Assembly: GCA_977006965.1 (NCBI GenBank)
Contig: OZ345371.1
Span: 434,001 to 498,000 of the forward strand
Direction of reading: 5' to 3'
DNA length: 64,000 nt
From: Phymatolithon calcareum
Taxonomy: Eukaryota; Rhodophyta; Florideophyceae; Hapalidiales
Part shown: one piece after another, positions 29,225-38,558 of the stretch
Layout of the letters: the number at the start of each line of letters is the position of its first letter
Position numbering within the stretch: the first letter of the stretch is position 1
The notes under the pieces: model-generated
Database searches by the model: none
The model's input: only the letters and a program-made list of their open reading frames with translations
Told to the model about the DNA's origin: nothing
Position numbers and translations under genes: made by a program

Positions 29225-30366
29225 TTGCTGTACGAGAAAACAAAAACAAGTACGATAAATTCGAAAAAAATTCTTTCGAGGACACTCATGGCGGATGGAT
29301 TCGGAAACAAAGACAGACTGGACATGGAGTCTTTGAAGCGCACCTTGCCAGTCTATGAACCCAAAGAAGAAGATACAAGGGTAACCGTAAAGGAACTAGA
29401 TGACCTTTTCTCTTGAGCAAAATCATCATCTAGAGTACGCAGAATGAAGAAGGTATAGCGCCAGGCGCAAAAGAACCCGACACCACGTGAGAGAGAAAAA
29501 AGCCAAAGAGAGGAGAGAGAAGATAAGAGCGGGAGATACAAGACAGAAGAGGAGGAAAGAAAGACAAGCAAAAAACATCCCAATAGATATCGGACACCAG
29601 ACAGAGTAAACATGTAGACGTCGTCGTCGTCCTCCGGTGGTGACCGTGAGACAGGCGCGCGAAAAGGGGAAAAGGGACCTTGAGCCCGAATGTCACCGAA
29701 ATAGCTTGTGTGGCGAAACGGTTGCGTTCAAGACCTTGGACAGCCTCATTTCTCGACGGCGACCTTAGCTTGGCCGTCGACCTTGAGACGAACGCGCGAG
29801 AAAAGGGGAACTTGAGCGCGGTTGTCACTGTGCTGGCTTGCACGGCGAAGGTTTCGAACAAGAAGGGTGGGAAGAACTTCGATTCCGCGTGGTCGAAGGC
29901 ACGTGCAGGCGAAGTTGAGCGTGCTACGATCCGAGCATTCGAGCCGAAATCCAAAAATCTCCCCACCTTCCTTTACTCAGAGGAAGGAACTATATACTAC
30001 AACCTACGCAAAAGACAGCGAAGCAGCGCATGGACACACGATAGGCACGTGCCCGTAATGGCCTATCAGATCACCTACTATGAGCAGCATGACTCTCGCT
30101 ATCCAGGTTGTGCGGCATACAGTCGCGAGAGGAAAAGCGAGCGCCTTGGGACAGCGACATAACAGCGGGCGCGACAGAAGGCATGTACTGAAAGAAGAAG
30201 CGACGCTTCGGAAACTTTTAGCAAGAGCTATCAAAAACAATCGAGTACGTACTAGAGGCTCAGAAAGAATACAAGACATAAGAGAAGAGCCACCTTGTTT
30301 TGGGTAGCACATGAGGAAGCCTTGCCCGTATATTCGTGTGACGGTGGGGCTTTTAAAAATAATCAT
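29225..30366 (+). pseudogene. probable LINE C-terminal relics with purine-rich tract and 3' tail
   Basis: The region has plus-strand frames rich in Lys, Arg and Glu (29225-29416; 29470-29620 region PREREKSQREEREKIRAGD), a 100-bp almost pure purine stretch at 29480-29580, and a diverged tandem repeat of about 130 bp at 29655-29840 (both units contain CGCGCGA...GGGGAA and CTTGAGC). It ends with GGGGCTTTTAAAAATAATCA near 30349, like other LINE 3' ends in this window. Without a clear RT motif the assignment is tentative. The 160-codon frame at 29680-30162 is probably not a separate gene. Confidence 0.4.
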
Positions 30367-30379
30367 GTCAAAAAAACTT

Positions 30380-30830
30380 CTCTCGACGATCGCACCCCCA
30401 TGGAACAGGATCGAAGACAGAGATAGTAGCGAGTGGTTGAAGCGGCCTTAGCCGCGCTACGCCGGCCATTAACATGGCTTTTTCACAACCGGGTAATACC
30501 GGCCGTAACGAAACAGTTGAACACCTATTGATACGCTGTGGCGGATGCTCTGCCTCCAGACGCAAGTTTACTTGACGAGTGCGTACCAAGACTGTAGAGC
30601 ACTTATGCCATGAGATACCGCTGGACGTACTCAAGTTTCTGAACAATGAGAAGCTGTTTTCAAACAGCGTACTAGAGCAAGACTCCAAGGAGATGCAAAA
30701 TGCTAGACTAGATGTGACCGACGACAAAGGAAACCGGAACTTCTCCAGGGCGGTGAACGAAACCCTGCCCAGCACAAACATAAGGCAGAACCAACGAGGA
30801 GTGCTTTCCCTGCGGCTCTAAATATTATGC
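30380..30830 (+). pseudogene. LINE C-terminal fragment with remnant CCHC finger
   Basis: One frame gives GNTGRNETVEHLLIRCGGCS, the NETxEHLLxxC form of the CCHC motif near the end of many LINE ORF2 proteins, followed by ASRRKF and a stop. Another frame continues LDVLKFLNNEKLFSNSVLEQ. The same sequence occurs inverted at 55780-55960 and partly at 46770-46840. Confidence 0.6.
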
Positions 30831-31088
30831 TCGAACTTGAGGACGATCGTGACTGTACGAGGAGGCTGAGGAAACGAGTGTGGAGGCGTGGCCGTGTGGT
30901 AAGGTGCATGTTGAGTTTCCGTTACTGCCGAGACCGGAGCATTATGTTTATGAGAGCTTGCCCAGCCAATGAGGTCGAGATGATACCATGCCGCTTAAGT
31001 AAGCTTGTACCGCGCTTGGGAGAAGTTTAAGCGTATTGGCAATCAGCTTTCTTTGTCATTTGTGGTCTGACTCTCTCTAATCGAACCT

Positions 31089-31222
31089 GTCAACGAGCCC
31101 GGGTTTTGCGGGCTTTAACAGAGTAACGGAGCTACCAAGGTAGTAGCATCTGAAACGCATCTCCCTTACAGTCTTATGAGTGTTTCTGAGGGCGTTTAAT
31201 AAATTCAAAATTCAAAAAAAAG
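31089..31222 (+). repeat. SINE-like family A, 5'-truncated copy
   Basis: It begins CAACGAGCCCGGGTTTTGCG and ends GGCGTTTAATAAATTCAAAA with an A-rich tail. It is the inverse of 17640-17790 with few differences. A LINE fragment starts directly after the tail. Confidence 0.75.
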
Positions 31223-31224
31223 TA

Positions 31225-31720
31225 CCAAAGAAGAAATATCCTGGAAACCGCCACTAAAGCTGAAGAAGACAAAAAACGCCCTATACCGTACACCGAGACA
31301 ACATTGCCGCCGCACTTGTGTTTCAAGGCAAGGAGATACAGGACACTAGCCATAAATTGGTCATTTGGTACATTCCCGCCCATGAGCACCTCAATGCTCA
31401 GAGAACTTACAGGTCAAACTAGAAAAGATGCTATCGAAGATGTCAAGGCAGGTCTATCAAAAGACCAGCTATCATCCGAAGAAAGTGCCTCCACAAGAAG
31501 AGCACTTGACGAAATCCTTGCCATGTTTCAAACAGCCAAGGCTGTGGCCGAAACATGAATTCATCCGGCCCACTCCCCGTAGACTATGCATGAACCAGTA
31601 TAGTGTAATCACTGTGAGTGAAAAGATAAAGAATGGGTTTATCATGAAACAGGGTGATCTCTCTCCATGCGATGATGAGATGCTCTCTACTAAAACTACG
31701 AAGGGAGAACTGCTTAAGTA
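31225..31720 (+). pseudogene. LINE C-terminal fragment with 3' UTR
   Basis: The frame to the stop at 31558 encodes TLPPHLCFKARRYRTLAINW, SFGTFPPMSTSMLREL and a helical tail. The 3' UTR contains GTGAAAAGATAAAGAATGGG and GAACTGCTTAAGTAG, which recur at 60487-60583. Confidence 0.6.
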
Positions 31721-31799
31721 GGCTTCCAATTGCCTTCCAGCTATGGGCTTTGCTGGAGGCATACTGCGTGCTTCCTGCTCCCAGAATCTATGCCGGAAT

Positions 31800-32065
31800 T
31801 TAGGTCGCCTATTCCTGCAGCTTGTGGTGCCACTGCATCATTGCGTGTCTATAATAGTGGAATTTTTCCCCCTCGAGGTCAATTATGGACCAGAGGTAGG
31901 TTTTGGTATTCCACCAGATCGAGTCGCACCCGACCATGCAAACGTCGAATATAGAAAGACCCTGACCGTGGCCGTACGGCCTTAGAAAAGTTGCCCCAAG
32001 CGTCTGCAGATTGGTAACTTTTTTAAAAGTTACCAACGCAAAAAAAAATCCTATTTCTTCTTCTT
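31800..32065 (+). repeat. SINE-like family B, long copy
   Basis: It contains CCCCCTCGAGGTCAATTATG, GACCAGAGGTAGGTTTTGG, the tail motif AGTTGCCCCAAGCGTCTGCA, and GTAACTTTTTTAAAAGTTAC, which forms a small palindrome. The A-rich and CTT-rich end follows as in other copies. Confidence 0.7.
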
Positions 32066-32157
32066 CTGTTTTCAAACAGCTCCAGACACTTAGCGATGTT
32101 TCCGCAATAAAGAAAGAAATAATCGGAAAGGGACTGGCGATGATGGCCATTCTCTTC

Positions 32158-32283
32158 CACCGAAGGACAATACCAGCATCGAATCAAGGGAGTTTCACCA
32201 ACATCATGTTCGAAGTGATGATAGTGAAGGCTTCAGCTTCACTGTGAAGCTCCCTTGGTTCGATGCTGATATTGTCCTTTGCC
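32158..32283. repeat. 126-bp foldback element
   Basis: GGACAATACCAGCATCGAAT at the left is mirrored by TTCGATGCTGATATTGTCC at the right, each with CAAGGGAG/CTCCCTTG next to it, and the inner arms TCACCAACATCATG and TGATGATAGTGA also pair. The shape is that of a very small MITE or a structured RNA. No flanking target duplication is clear. Confidence 0.7.
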
Positions 32284-32289
32284 ACAACA

Positions 32290-32599
32290 TAGCCAGATAC
32301 TAATAGTCTGCATGTAATTTGTGATAGCGATGTAGGCTTGGAGACTGCCTACCTTGGCATAGTTTAAAAAGATCTGCGGTTTTTGCTGGAAACATAAAAC
32401 CGAAATTTTGGCGACTTCACGGCGTCCAACGGTCTAGCTCCCCAGAGACGGCGAGCTGTGTCGCGCTTCTCCTTACTAGAATTCCCCGGCACCATCCAGT
32501 AACTCTTAGGAACCTCCTCCCGAATAAGCACCGCTTGCCGGAGAACCGGATTGCCGTAGTTGTAGCCGTGCGATACCTTGAATACTACTACAAAAGACT
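32290..32599 (+). other. presumed 5' UTR of the full-length LINE
   Basis: No gene is seen. The stretch lies between a foldback and LINE ORF1 and probably includes the LINE's 5' UTR and internal promoter. The exact 5' end cannot be fixed because no clear TSD was found. Confidence 0.3.
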
Positions 32600-32606
32600 A
32601 TGAAGG

Positions 32607-33515
32607 GTGGGTGGGTGGCCAACAAAAAGAGCAGTCGCGGCGCTCGAACGCCCGACTCCGGCGCACTTCGGGAGCCATATCAGTTCGCGAGTAATCAAGT
32701 TCTCAAGAGCAATTAGGGGAAATATACGGAACACCCGGTCCAGTGAGGTAGTTCCACTCTACTTCACAGGACTGGAAAGAATGGACGAAGTCGAACTGTA
32801 CAATGAGATGACCCAAATGCTTCCTTCAAGGGCAGTTCAGGGACTATCGTTCATCGGAAAATTCAGGCTAGAAATACTGTCCAGCAAATACTACTGTGAC
32901 AGAGTCATAGCGACAATGAAGGCAGCGGGCCTAAGGCTAGACAAAGAGTACAATCTCTTCAAGGACTCGGTGTCGAAGAAGAAACTGGTTTCAGGGGATG
33001 ATCGTATACTCAAGAATCTATGGGCTATAAGAAAGAGGATGAAGAAATGCGCAGGATACACGGCTGATTTCCAAACAAGAAACTGGTACAGAGAAAACCA
33101 GAAGAAGGCAGAAGAAGAAATAGAAGCATTCGAGAGAAAAGCGCGTGCAGAGACACAAGCGGGCGTCGACAAGCAATTTGAAAGCGAAGTGAGAAGTATG
33201 TCAGCATGCAATGAAAGCGCAGAATTTTCGAAAAACCCCACAGAAGTGCAAAAATCGAAGAGCTCCGAACTTGAGGCGGGTAGCGACATTATTGCAACTG
33301 GTAACAACACTGAAGGGCAAAATCAAGCCCCAAAGACCTTAAGCCCGCGCACCAAAAACAGGGAAGATGACATGACCCCTGAAGGGAGTACAACGAGCGA
33401 ATCGACACCCAAAGATTGCGAAACAGAAGAGCACGACCCCAGGCTCAGAGCCACTAATAATTCGAACCCCATACCAGCATCGCACGTGGACGCTGAAGAA
33501 AGTGTGGAATCATGA
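32607..33515 (+). CDS. LINE ORF1 protein
   Basis: The frame is open from 32604, with GTG at 32607 and its first ATG at 32781 (codon 59). Residues 50-115 (VVPLYFTGLERMDEVELYNE ... IGKFRLEILSSKYYCDRVIA) have the beta-alpha-beta spacing of an RRM-like fold, as in ORF1 proteins of several LINE clades. A charged helical region follows, then a Ser/Thr/Glu-rich disordered tail. No zinc knuckle is seen. An ATG at 32600 opens another frame (MKGGWVANKKSSRGARTPDS) that looks like a natural N-terminus and runs to about 32716, so a single-base shift near 32700 may have damaged ORF1. The stop overlaps the start of ORF2. Confidence 0.7.
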   Translation: MGGWPTKRAVAALERPTPAHFGSHISSRVIKFSRAIRGNIRNTRSSEVVPLYFTGLERMDEVELYNEMTQMLPSRAVQGLSFIGKFRLEILSSKYYCDRVIATMKAAGLRLDKEYNLFKDSVSKKKLVSGDDRILKNLWAIRKRMKKCAGYTADFQTRNWYRENQKKAEEEIEAFERKARAETQAGVDKQFESEVRSMSACNESAEFSKNPTEVQKSKSSELEAGSDIIATGNNTEGQNQAPKTLSPRTKNREDDMTPEGSTTSESTPKDCETEEHDPRLRATNNSNPIPASHVDAEESVES

Positions 33516-36500
33516 TCCTGGGAAACAGAATAATATTCTCCACTTTTAACGTGGGCGGATCAGCAGAGACGCCCAAAATGGTTGACCAAATCATGGCAAA
33601 ACACCATGTGCAAGTCCTTGGTCTCACGGAGACTTTTCAAAAAGAAGACACAGCGATCAGGGTGAATTTCGACCAAATTTGTTCTACCCGTCCGCAGGGC
33701 CCTCGAGAACGACCACGAGGAGGTGTAGCTTTAATTACTAAGGCTGGTACTCCAACCAAAGTGCTGGGTAAGATGGCTACAAAAGCATTCCAGGTCGTGG
33801 TTGCAAATGTGATGGACATTGCAGTGTCGGTTGCATACATATCTCCTCTTGCGAGTCGAGAGGAGTACGACAAGTGCTTGGAATTCATCCACCGTCATTG
33901 CAGGGGGAAGGCGATAATCATGGGTGACCTTAACGCAAGACATAGGCACTGGGACCGCACAGGAAACTGGAGAGGGAACAAGATTGTTTCGTGGGCCGCA
34001 AAATTCAACTGGAGAATAAGGACGACAACAAGACCAACATTTGTATCCAACCATGGCAAGAGCAACATCGATATCTTCATGACGAAGTCCTTAGAAGGAG
34101 AGGTACCCGAACTGTTAAACGGCATGTGGGAGGGTGTCACAGAACACATTCCTGTAGCAATGAGGGTACTGAACTACAGGATTATAACCCAGCGAAGAAA
34201 GAAGGTTATCTCAAAAACTGCCAGGCGAAGCCTGACAAGAACAACGAAGGCCAGAGAAGAAATGTCGAAATGGGTACCGGGCATGATAGAGCAGCTGCAT
34301 ACCTGTACTGACAAACGGGAGTTGAACAACTGGTATGAACTTTTTCTGAAAAAGCTGAAGGAGCCGTGGACATCGTCTAAGCCGAGGCCCCCGAGATTTA
34401 AAAGTTTTTGGAACAAGGAGCTCGACAATCTGGCCAAGAAACGAACCCGGCATTATAAGACTTACAGGAGAACAGGCCTCGAAAGTGACAAAGAAGCCCT
34501 CCGAGAGGTGAAAATGCTGTTAAAGAAGAAGGTGAGAAAAGCCAAATGCGACCAATTTGAAAGATATCTTCATGAGGTTGAGAAAATGGGGCCGAGCGAG
34601 GCGGCGAACACCACAAGCAAGATCATGAAATCAAAAGCACGGAGGAAAGGAACAAACAAAGCTCTCGGGGCTCCTGTGCACCCAAGCAAATTCTCAGCAT
34701 ACATCTCAAGTGTTTGTAAGGCGGAAGAAGACTGGAATATGCCGTTGCGTACGTTTGCACTCAATAGGGCAATGAAGCGGCACATCGCAAGAGCATTCAA
34801 CAGAGCACCGAAGGGGAAGGCGGTAGGTCCAGACGGAATTGCGGTCGAAATGTTGCACGCGAACAAAGAAGCGGGGCTCGAAATAATACTAGCATTATGG
34901 GAAACATGCGGGAGACTCAAATGTCTTCCTCGGGCATGGCGCCAAGCAACTCTGATTCCCTTACACAAGAAAGGCCCAGCTCATGTAGCAGCAAACTACA
35001 GGCCCATATCTCTTTTAAGTCAAGCCAGGAAAATCATCGACTCAGCTCTAGATGCATACATACGCGAGAACTATCGCTTCAATAAGGTTCAGCTGGGTTT
35101 TCGGAAAGACAGAAGCACTTATCTCGCTATACTCCGGGCAAAAAGTTCAATGAAAAAGGGCCATCCGTTCATGGCAGTTCTTGACCTATCCGCAGCATAC
35201 GATAGTGTGCCCAGGGATATCCTCATGAAGAGGCTGAAGGAGAAACTTCCCCAAGAGATAGCAAGGATGGTTGCGTACCTGTTAAAACCATCGTGGGTCA
35301 CATCAGCTGGAGACGAGACAGAAACGTGGTGTATCATCGACCGAGGAGTACCTCAAGGTTCCCCGCTTAGTCCATGCCTATACAATATATTCATGGACAC
35401 ATTCGCAGAAGCCGTCTCCAAGACAGACAGGAACGTTTCAGAAAGTCCTGTGCAATTGTTCGCAGATGATGTCCAGCTTCAAGCGAAGACAGGACGAGGA
35501 ATGCAGAAACTTCTTGATATAGCGACCAGTTGGGCAAGCGAAAATGGCATGAAATGGAACACAAAACCAGGAAAAAGCGAAGTTCTTAAGTACAAAGGAC
35601 TTCAGAAGCACACGTTTTACTTGGCAGGACGAGAACTATATCAAGCCTGGAGACTCTCGTATCTTGGGGTAAGCATGAATAACAAGGGTGTTACGGATGA
35701 CACGGCCATAGCAAGAGTTCGAAATGCTGCAGGATGCATACATAAGCTGCGGGAGCTTGGAGTGAATGTTCGAGGATTCAAACCGGAGACATGCATCAGG
35801 ATCTTTAAGTCGCTAATTATCCCGAAATGGGAGTATGCGTTACACGTTACTCCAATGACAAATCGATTGCTCTCGGCAATCGAGTCGGCAGAGGGCTTGT
35901 TCTACAAAAATGTTTTCGGAAAGTATGCCGAACACCGCCGGGACCGAATGCGAGTTCTGTGCCGACTGGGACCACCAAAGATGAGGAGACGTCATCAAGC
36001 AGAAAGGTTTGCATTAAGCCTGGTAAGGCACAAAAAGCGCCTTGAAGAAACAGAAGAGTACGTTGGAAGAGATGAGGACGTAAAGGAAGCAATGAAGGAT
36101 ATTGAATATCTCAAGATGTATGAAGACTTGCGACAAGCCCTTCAGAAATCCCAGGAGGGATCTGTCACGAAGAAGACGAGGAGAGAAGAAACAATTAAGG
36201 TATGGGAAAAGGAAGAAGAAGGCAGGTCAATGAAGATTCCTATTGAAGGCAAGCTACCAGGGATCCTTTACATAGGAGAAAGAACAACACGTTTAAGGTG
36301 CCTAAGGTTGACATTCAACCGAGCACCCCTTTGGAGGAAATCAGTGTTGGGTGCGTACTGTGGGATTACCGCGGTGGTCGAACTAGTCGCCTTACAACGT
36401 ACTCTAGCGTCATCGAAGATGAGTACAGAAATTGAGTTTGAGTGCAAGAGACTTACCGGAGCTCTTGTTGGGAGAGAATTACGAATCAAGAACGTTTTGA

Positions 36501-36523
36501 GCAGCCAGATGACTATAGCGTAG
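33512..36523 (+). CDS. LINE ORF2: endonuclease and reverse transcriptase
   Basis: The 1003-residue frame is intact and begins at ATGA, overlapping the ORF1 stop. Residues 1-210 form an exonuclease-endonuclease-phosphatase domain (FSTFNVGGS, LGLTETFQ, IMGDLNARHRHWD, SNIDIFM) that nicks target DNA. The reverse transcriptase has NYRPISLLSQ, QLGFRKDRST, AVLDLSAAYDSV, RGVPQGSPLSPCLYN, and FADD at 650-653 in place of the common YADD. The C-terminal region has a Glu/Lys/Arg-rich helix and then TTRLRCLRLTFNRAPLWRKS; I see no RNase H domain. Intact motifs throughout mean it could encode an active enzyme. Coupled re-initiation at ATGA is the likely way ORF2 is translated. Confidence 0.9.
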   Translation: MILGNRIIFSTFNVGGSAETPKMVDQIMAKHHVQVLGLTETFQKEDTAIRVNFDQICSTRPQGPRERPRGGVALITKAGTPTKVLGKMATKAFQVVVANVMDIAVSVAYISPLASREEYDKCLEFIHRHCRGKAIIMGDLNARHRHWDRTGNWRGNKIVSWAAKFNWRIRTTTRPTFVSNHGKSNIDIFMTKSLEGEVPELLNGMWEGVTEHIPVAMRVLNYRIITQRRKKVISKTARRSLTRTTKAREEMSKWVPGMIEQLHTCTDKRELNNWYELFLKKLKEPWTSSKPRPPRFKSFWNKELDNLAKKRTRHYKTYRRTGLESDKEALREVKMLLKKKVRKAKCDQFERYLHEVEKMGPSEAANTTSKIMKSKARRKGTNKALGAPVHPSKFSAYISSVCKAEEDWNMPLRTFALNRAMKRHIARAFNRAPKGKAVGPDGIAVEMLHANKEAGLEIILALWETCGRLKCLPRAWRQATLIPLHKKGPAHVAANYRPISLLSQARKIIDSALDAYIRENYRFNKVQLGFRKDRSTYLAILRAKSSMKKGHPFMAVLDLSAAYDSVPRDILMKRLKEKLPQEIARMVAYLLKPSWVTSAGDETETWCIIDRGVPQGSPLSPCLYNIFMDTFAEAVSKTDRNVSESPVQLFADDVQLQAKTGRGMQKLLDIATSWASENGMKWNTKPGKSEVLKYKGLQKHTFYLAGRELYQAWRLSYLGVSMNNKGVTDDTAIARVRNAAGCIHKLRELGVNVRGFKPETCIRIFKSLIIPKWEYALHVTPMTNRLLSAIESAEGLFYKNVFGKYAEHRRDRMRVLCRLGPPKMRRRHQAERFALSLVRHKKRLEETEEYVGRDEDVKEAMKDIEYLKMYEDLRQALQKSQEGSVTKKTRREETIKVWEKEEEGRSMKIPIEGKLPGILYIGERTTRLRCLRLTFNRAPLWRKSVLGAYCGITAVVELVALQRTLASSKMSTEIEFECKRLTGALVGRELRIKNVLSSQMTIA

Positions 36524-36605
36524 AGATTATGCAAGAGCTGCCCCGTTACTCCAAGGTGAGGCTTTGGGAGCTCTCAAAAATAAAATCATCAAATATCCCA
36601 ACAAA

Positions 36606-37500
36606 AAGACGCGGGCTGCCAACTCGAAAGGCTCTCCTGTCAACCTTCCGCAGAGAAATCAGATGTTGCACGAGTCCTTGTGGGAAACGGACAGCCGGTG
36701 TACCAAAGAGCTCTTTACGCTGTCACTGCCTTACGCGCGGTTCACATCTCGGTTCAGGCACGTTCCGAAGTGCGTGCCTCGGTGTGAACACGTCGGCAAG
36801 CTCGCGATGCGTATGCTGGAGATCAAGGTTTCTTCGGCGTCCGGCTTGATATAGGGACTTCGGTCGGCGAGGCTCGGACTCTGAAGCAGTTGCTGGGGAC
36901 TGTGCGTGCCGGTGGACTGTCGCGCAAGCTTCAACCGCGGCCGGGTATGCGCGCCTGTGAATGTGACGCACAGAGTCTCGGCCTGTCGCAGCGTAGCGCC
37001 GCGTGGCGCAACCCGATGAGAGGGTCGCATGGAAAGCATTCGGAAGACGTCCTTGGCCCGGTCGTCACGCGCCGAAGGGTTCTTCCAGATGACCACCGGT
37101 TGTGGCGCCCAGGCGCTGTCGGGCGACTTAGGTTGGCGCGGGAGCGTCTTAGCGCGTGACCGCTTCTCGAATGCCGCTGGATACGGCTCGAGACGGTGTC
37201 CAACGACTTGGCTCGGTGCGGGAGTCCTTCGCGCGGCGCTACTCCCCGACTGCTATTAGTTGCGGCTCCAAGACAGTCTTTGGTGATGCCGATCAACGCC
37301 CGAATGTCATCGCGCGCAGTCGATTTCCGGTTGCTACCGGATGTGCCGCCGAGACATAACAAAGGGTATCGATCCATGCGGGTCACCGGCGGTAATTGTC
37401 TTGCACAGGCGTGGCCATCAATGGTGGTCTGCACGCCGTATATGATCTCAAGAGGTAGGTGATGGCAGGATTGAGGTGGGCAAATCTGAGAAGATCGCCA
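36606..37500. other. GC-rich region of unknown content
   Basis: Composition changes sharply after the LINE. Long frames exist on both strands (minus 37593-36931, 220 codons, Ser/Arg-rich; plus 36564-36854) but none has a recognisable domain and they overlap each other. It may be a decayed gene or transposon. Nothing firmer can be said. Confidence 0.3.
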
Positions 37501-37558
37501 TACCTCCGTACCGTCTCTGGCCTTGCTGCTCCGCAAGGCCAGAGACGGTACGGAGGTA
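37501..37558. repeat. perfect 26-bp stem with 6-base loop
   Basis: TACCTCCGTACCGTCTCTGG plus CCTTGC is followed by loop TGCTCC and the exact inverse to 37558. A perfect GC-rich 26-bp hairpin is rare by chance. It could be a hairpin RNA precursor, a foldback insertion or a small inverted duplication. Confidence 0.85.
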
Positions 37559-37840
37559 CTTCTTCGAAAAGGGTAATATCGATCTCTTTCCATCTCATGT
37601 GCTGTGCGACGTTATTTTCTTATTCCCTTTTTCCATACTCGCGGTTTGTCTCGATTTGCATTTCATCTCTTTCTGCAGGCCAACATTTCTCTCATGAGCT
37701 GGAGAGCCTTCTGCTTTGCCCGAGAGCTTTACTTCTCGCGTTTAGCTTGCTAGGACCGTGGTAGACACACTAGAAGAATCTGCTGCAGGAGAACTGATGT
37801 CAGAACAAATCGACGTTCCTCATTTGCACAAAGGACAATA
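37559..37840. other. no gene seen
   Basis: T-rich plus strand with short frames only; no repeat recognised. Confidence 0.35.
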
Positions 37841-37844
37841 TCGG

Positions 37845-38330
37845 ACATATGCATGACAATCAAATCTGCCTAGCTTCGAGCATGAATTCTGTTTTTTTTT
37901 GCAACTGTTTAGATGTTTGTTTGAAAGCCCTCATTAACACTCCTAAGACTGTACGGGAGCAGCTTTTCGTAACTTGTTCATTCTAGTATATCGCCTGGTC
38001 CCTAATACAGGGCCTCGTCGTTTTCCATATTGTCCATTATGGTCACGCTGTAGAGTACTATGGAGTCTAATGCCTTTTCCGTTCTTATCATTTCTCCGGA
38101 GTCCAGTTCATACTTTGTTAGGTTCATACGTATGGTCTCCATGTGGCGCTCTGCTGCCGTTCCGAATGTATTCGATATTAGCGTCGTGCTCACTTGAGGG
38201 AACCTTCAGCAGCATGAATCCTGTGGGAAGCACCAGCGGGAAAGATGTATCTTTCGAATGTTGCGTCTTCAAAACTCAGGTGTGTAGCTCCCTCTGCGAT
38301 CAGTAACACATGAACGAAAAGTTCTTTGTG
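37845..38330 (+). repeat. dispersed repeat split by a LINE insertion
   Basis: Left part 37845-37892 and right part 38211-38330 together match 26515-26690. The split falls at AGCATGAAT(T/C)CTGT, which is duplicated. Confidence 0.7.
37893..38210 (-). pseudogene. 5'-truncated LINE tail with 14-bp TSD; shares its 3' tail with SINE family A
   Basis: On the minus strand a 63-codon frame (38193-38002) encodes the LINE terminus EKALDSIVLYSVTIMDNMEN followed by DEALY, parallel to 62869-63060. The 3' UTR then has CTCCCGTACAGTCTTAGGAG and TGAGGGC, matching the tail of SINE-like family A (CTCCCTTACAGTCTTATGAG ... TGAGGGC), and ends in an A-rich run. TSD: AGCATGAATTCTGT (37879-37892) and AGCATGAATCCTGT (38211-38224). 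Confidence 0.8.
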
Positions 38331-38558
38331 TGTTCCCCAGCAGCTTTATATTATTATTGCTTCGAGCCCGATGACATTTATTACACCGACCGACATATAC
38401 TCTCGATCTGAACGAATGAGTGGATGATATTTTAAGCTCAAATTCTGCTAATTTGTTGTCCACCACACGTCAGTGATTCCGTTTCGTTCCTCTCGGTGCA
38501 CTTCGAAAAGCAGCCGTGAAAATTCCAAGGCCGAAACTTTCTTCAAGAAGCGCACATC

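Larger units (their letters stand above)
32600..36605 (+). mobile_element. near full-length LINE (non-LTR retrotransposon) with two ORFs
   Basis: The element carries ORF1 (nucleic-acid-binding-like), ORF2 with an apurinic-type endonuclease and reverse transcriptase, and a 3' UTR ending GGGAGCTCTCAAAAATAAAA then TCATCAAATATCCCA. At least four other fragments in the window (12.85, 26.7, 27.2 and 47.8-48.7 kb) belong to the same family, some nearly identical, so it is the probable source family. Confidence 0.9.

Noticed and set aside
29430-29966. A 178-codon minus-strand frame rich in Phe, Leu and Ser
   Set aside because: It is the complement of a purine-rich, Lys/Arg/Glu-coding strand and shows no domain.
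36931-37593. A 220-codon minus-strand Ser/Arg-rich frame
   Set aside because: GC-rich DNA gives long frames on both strands here, none with a domain, and this one ends in the perfect hairpin. I left the region unassigned.
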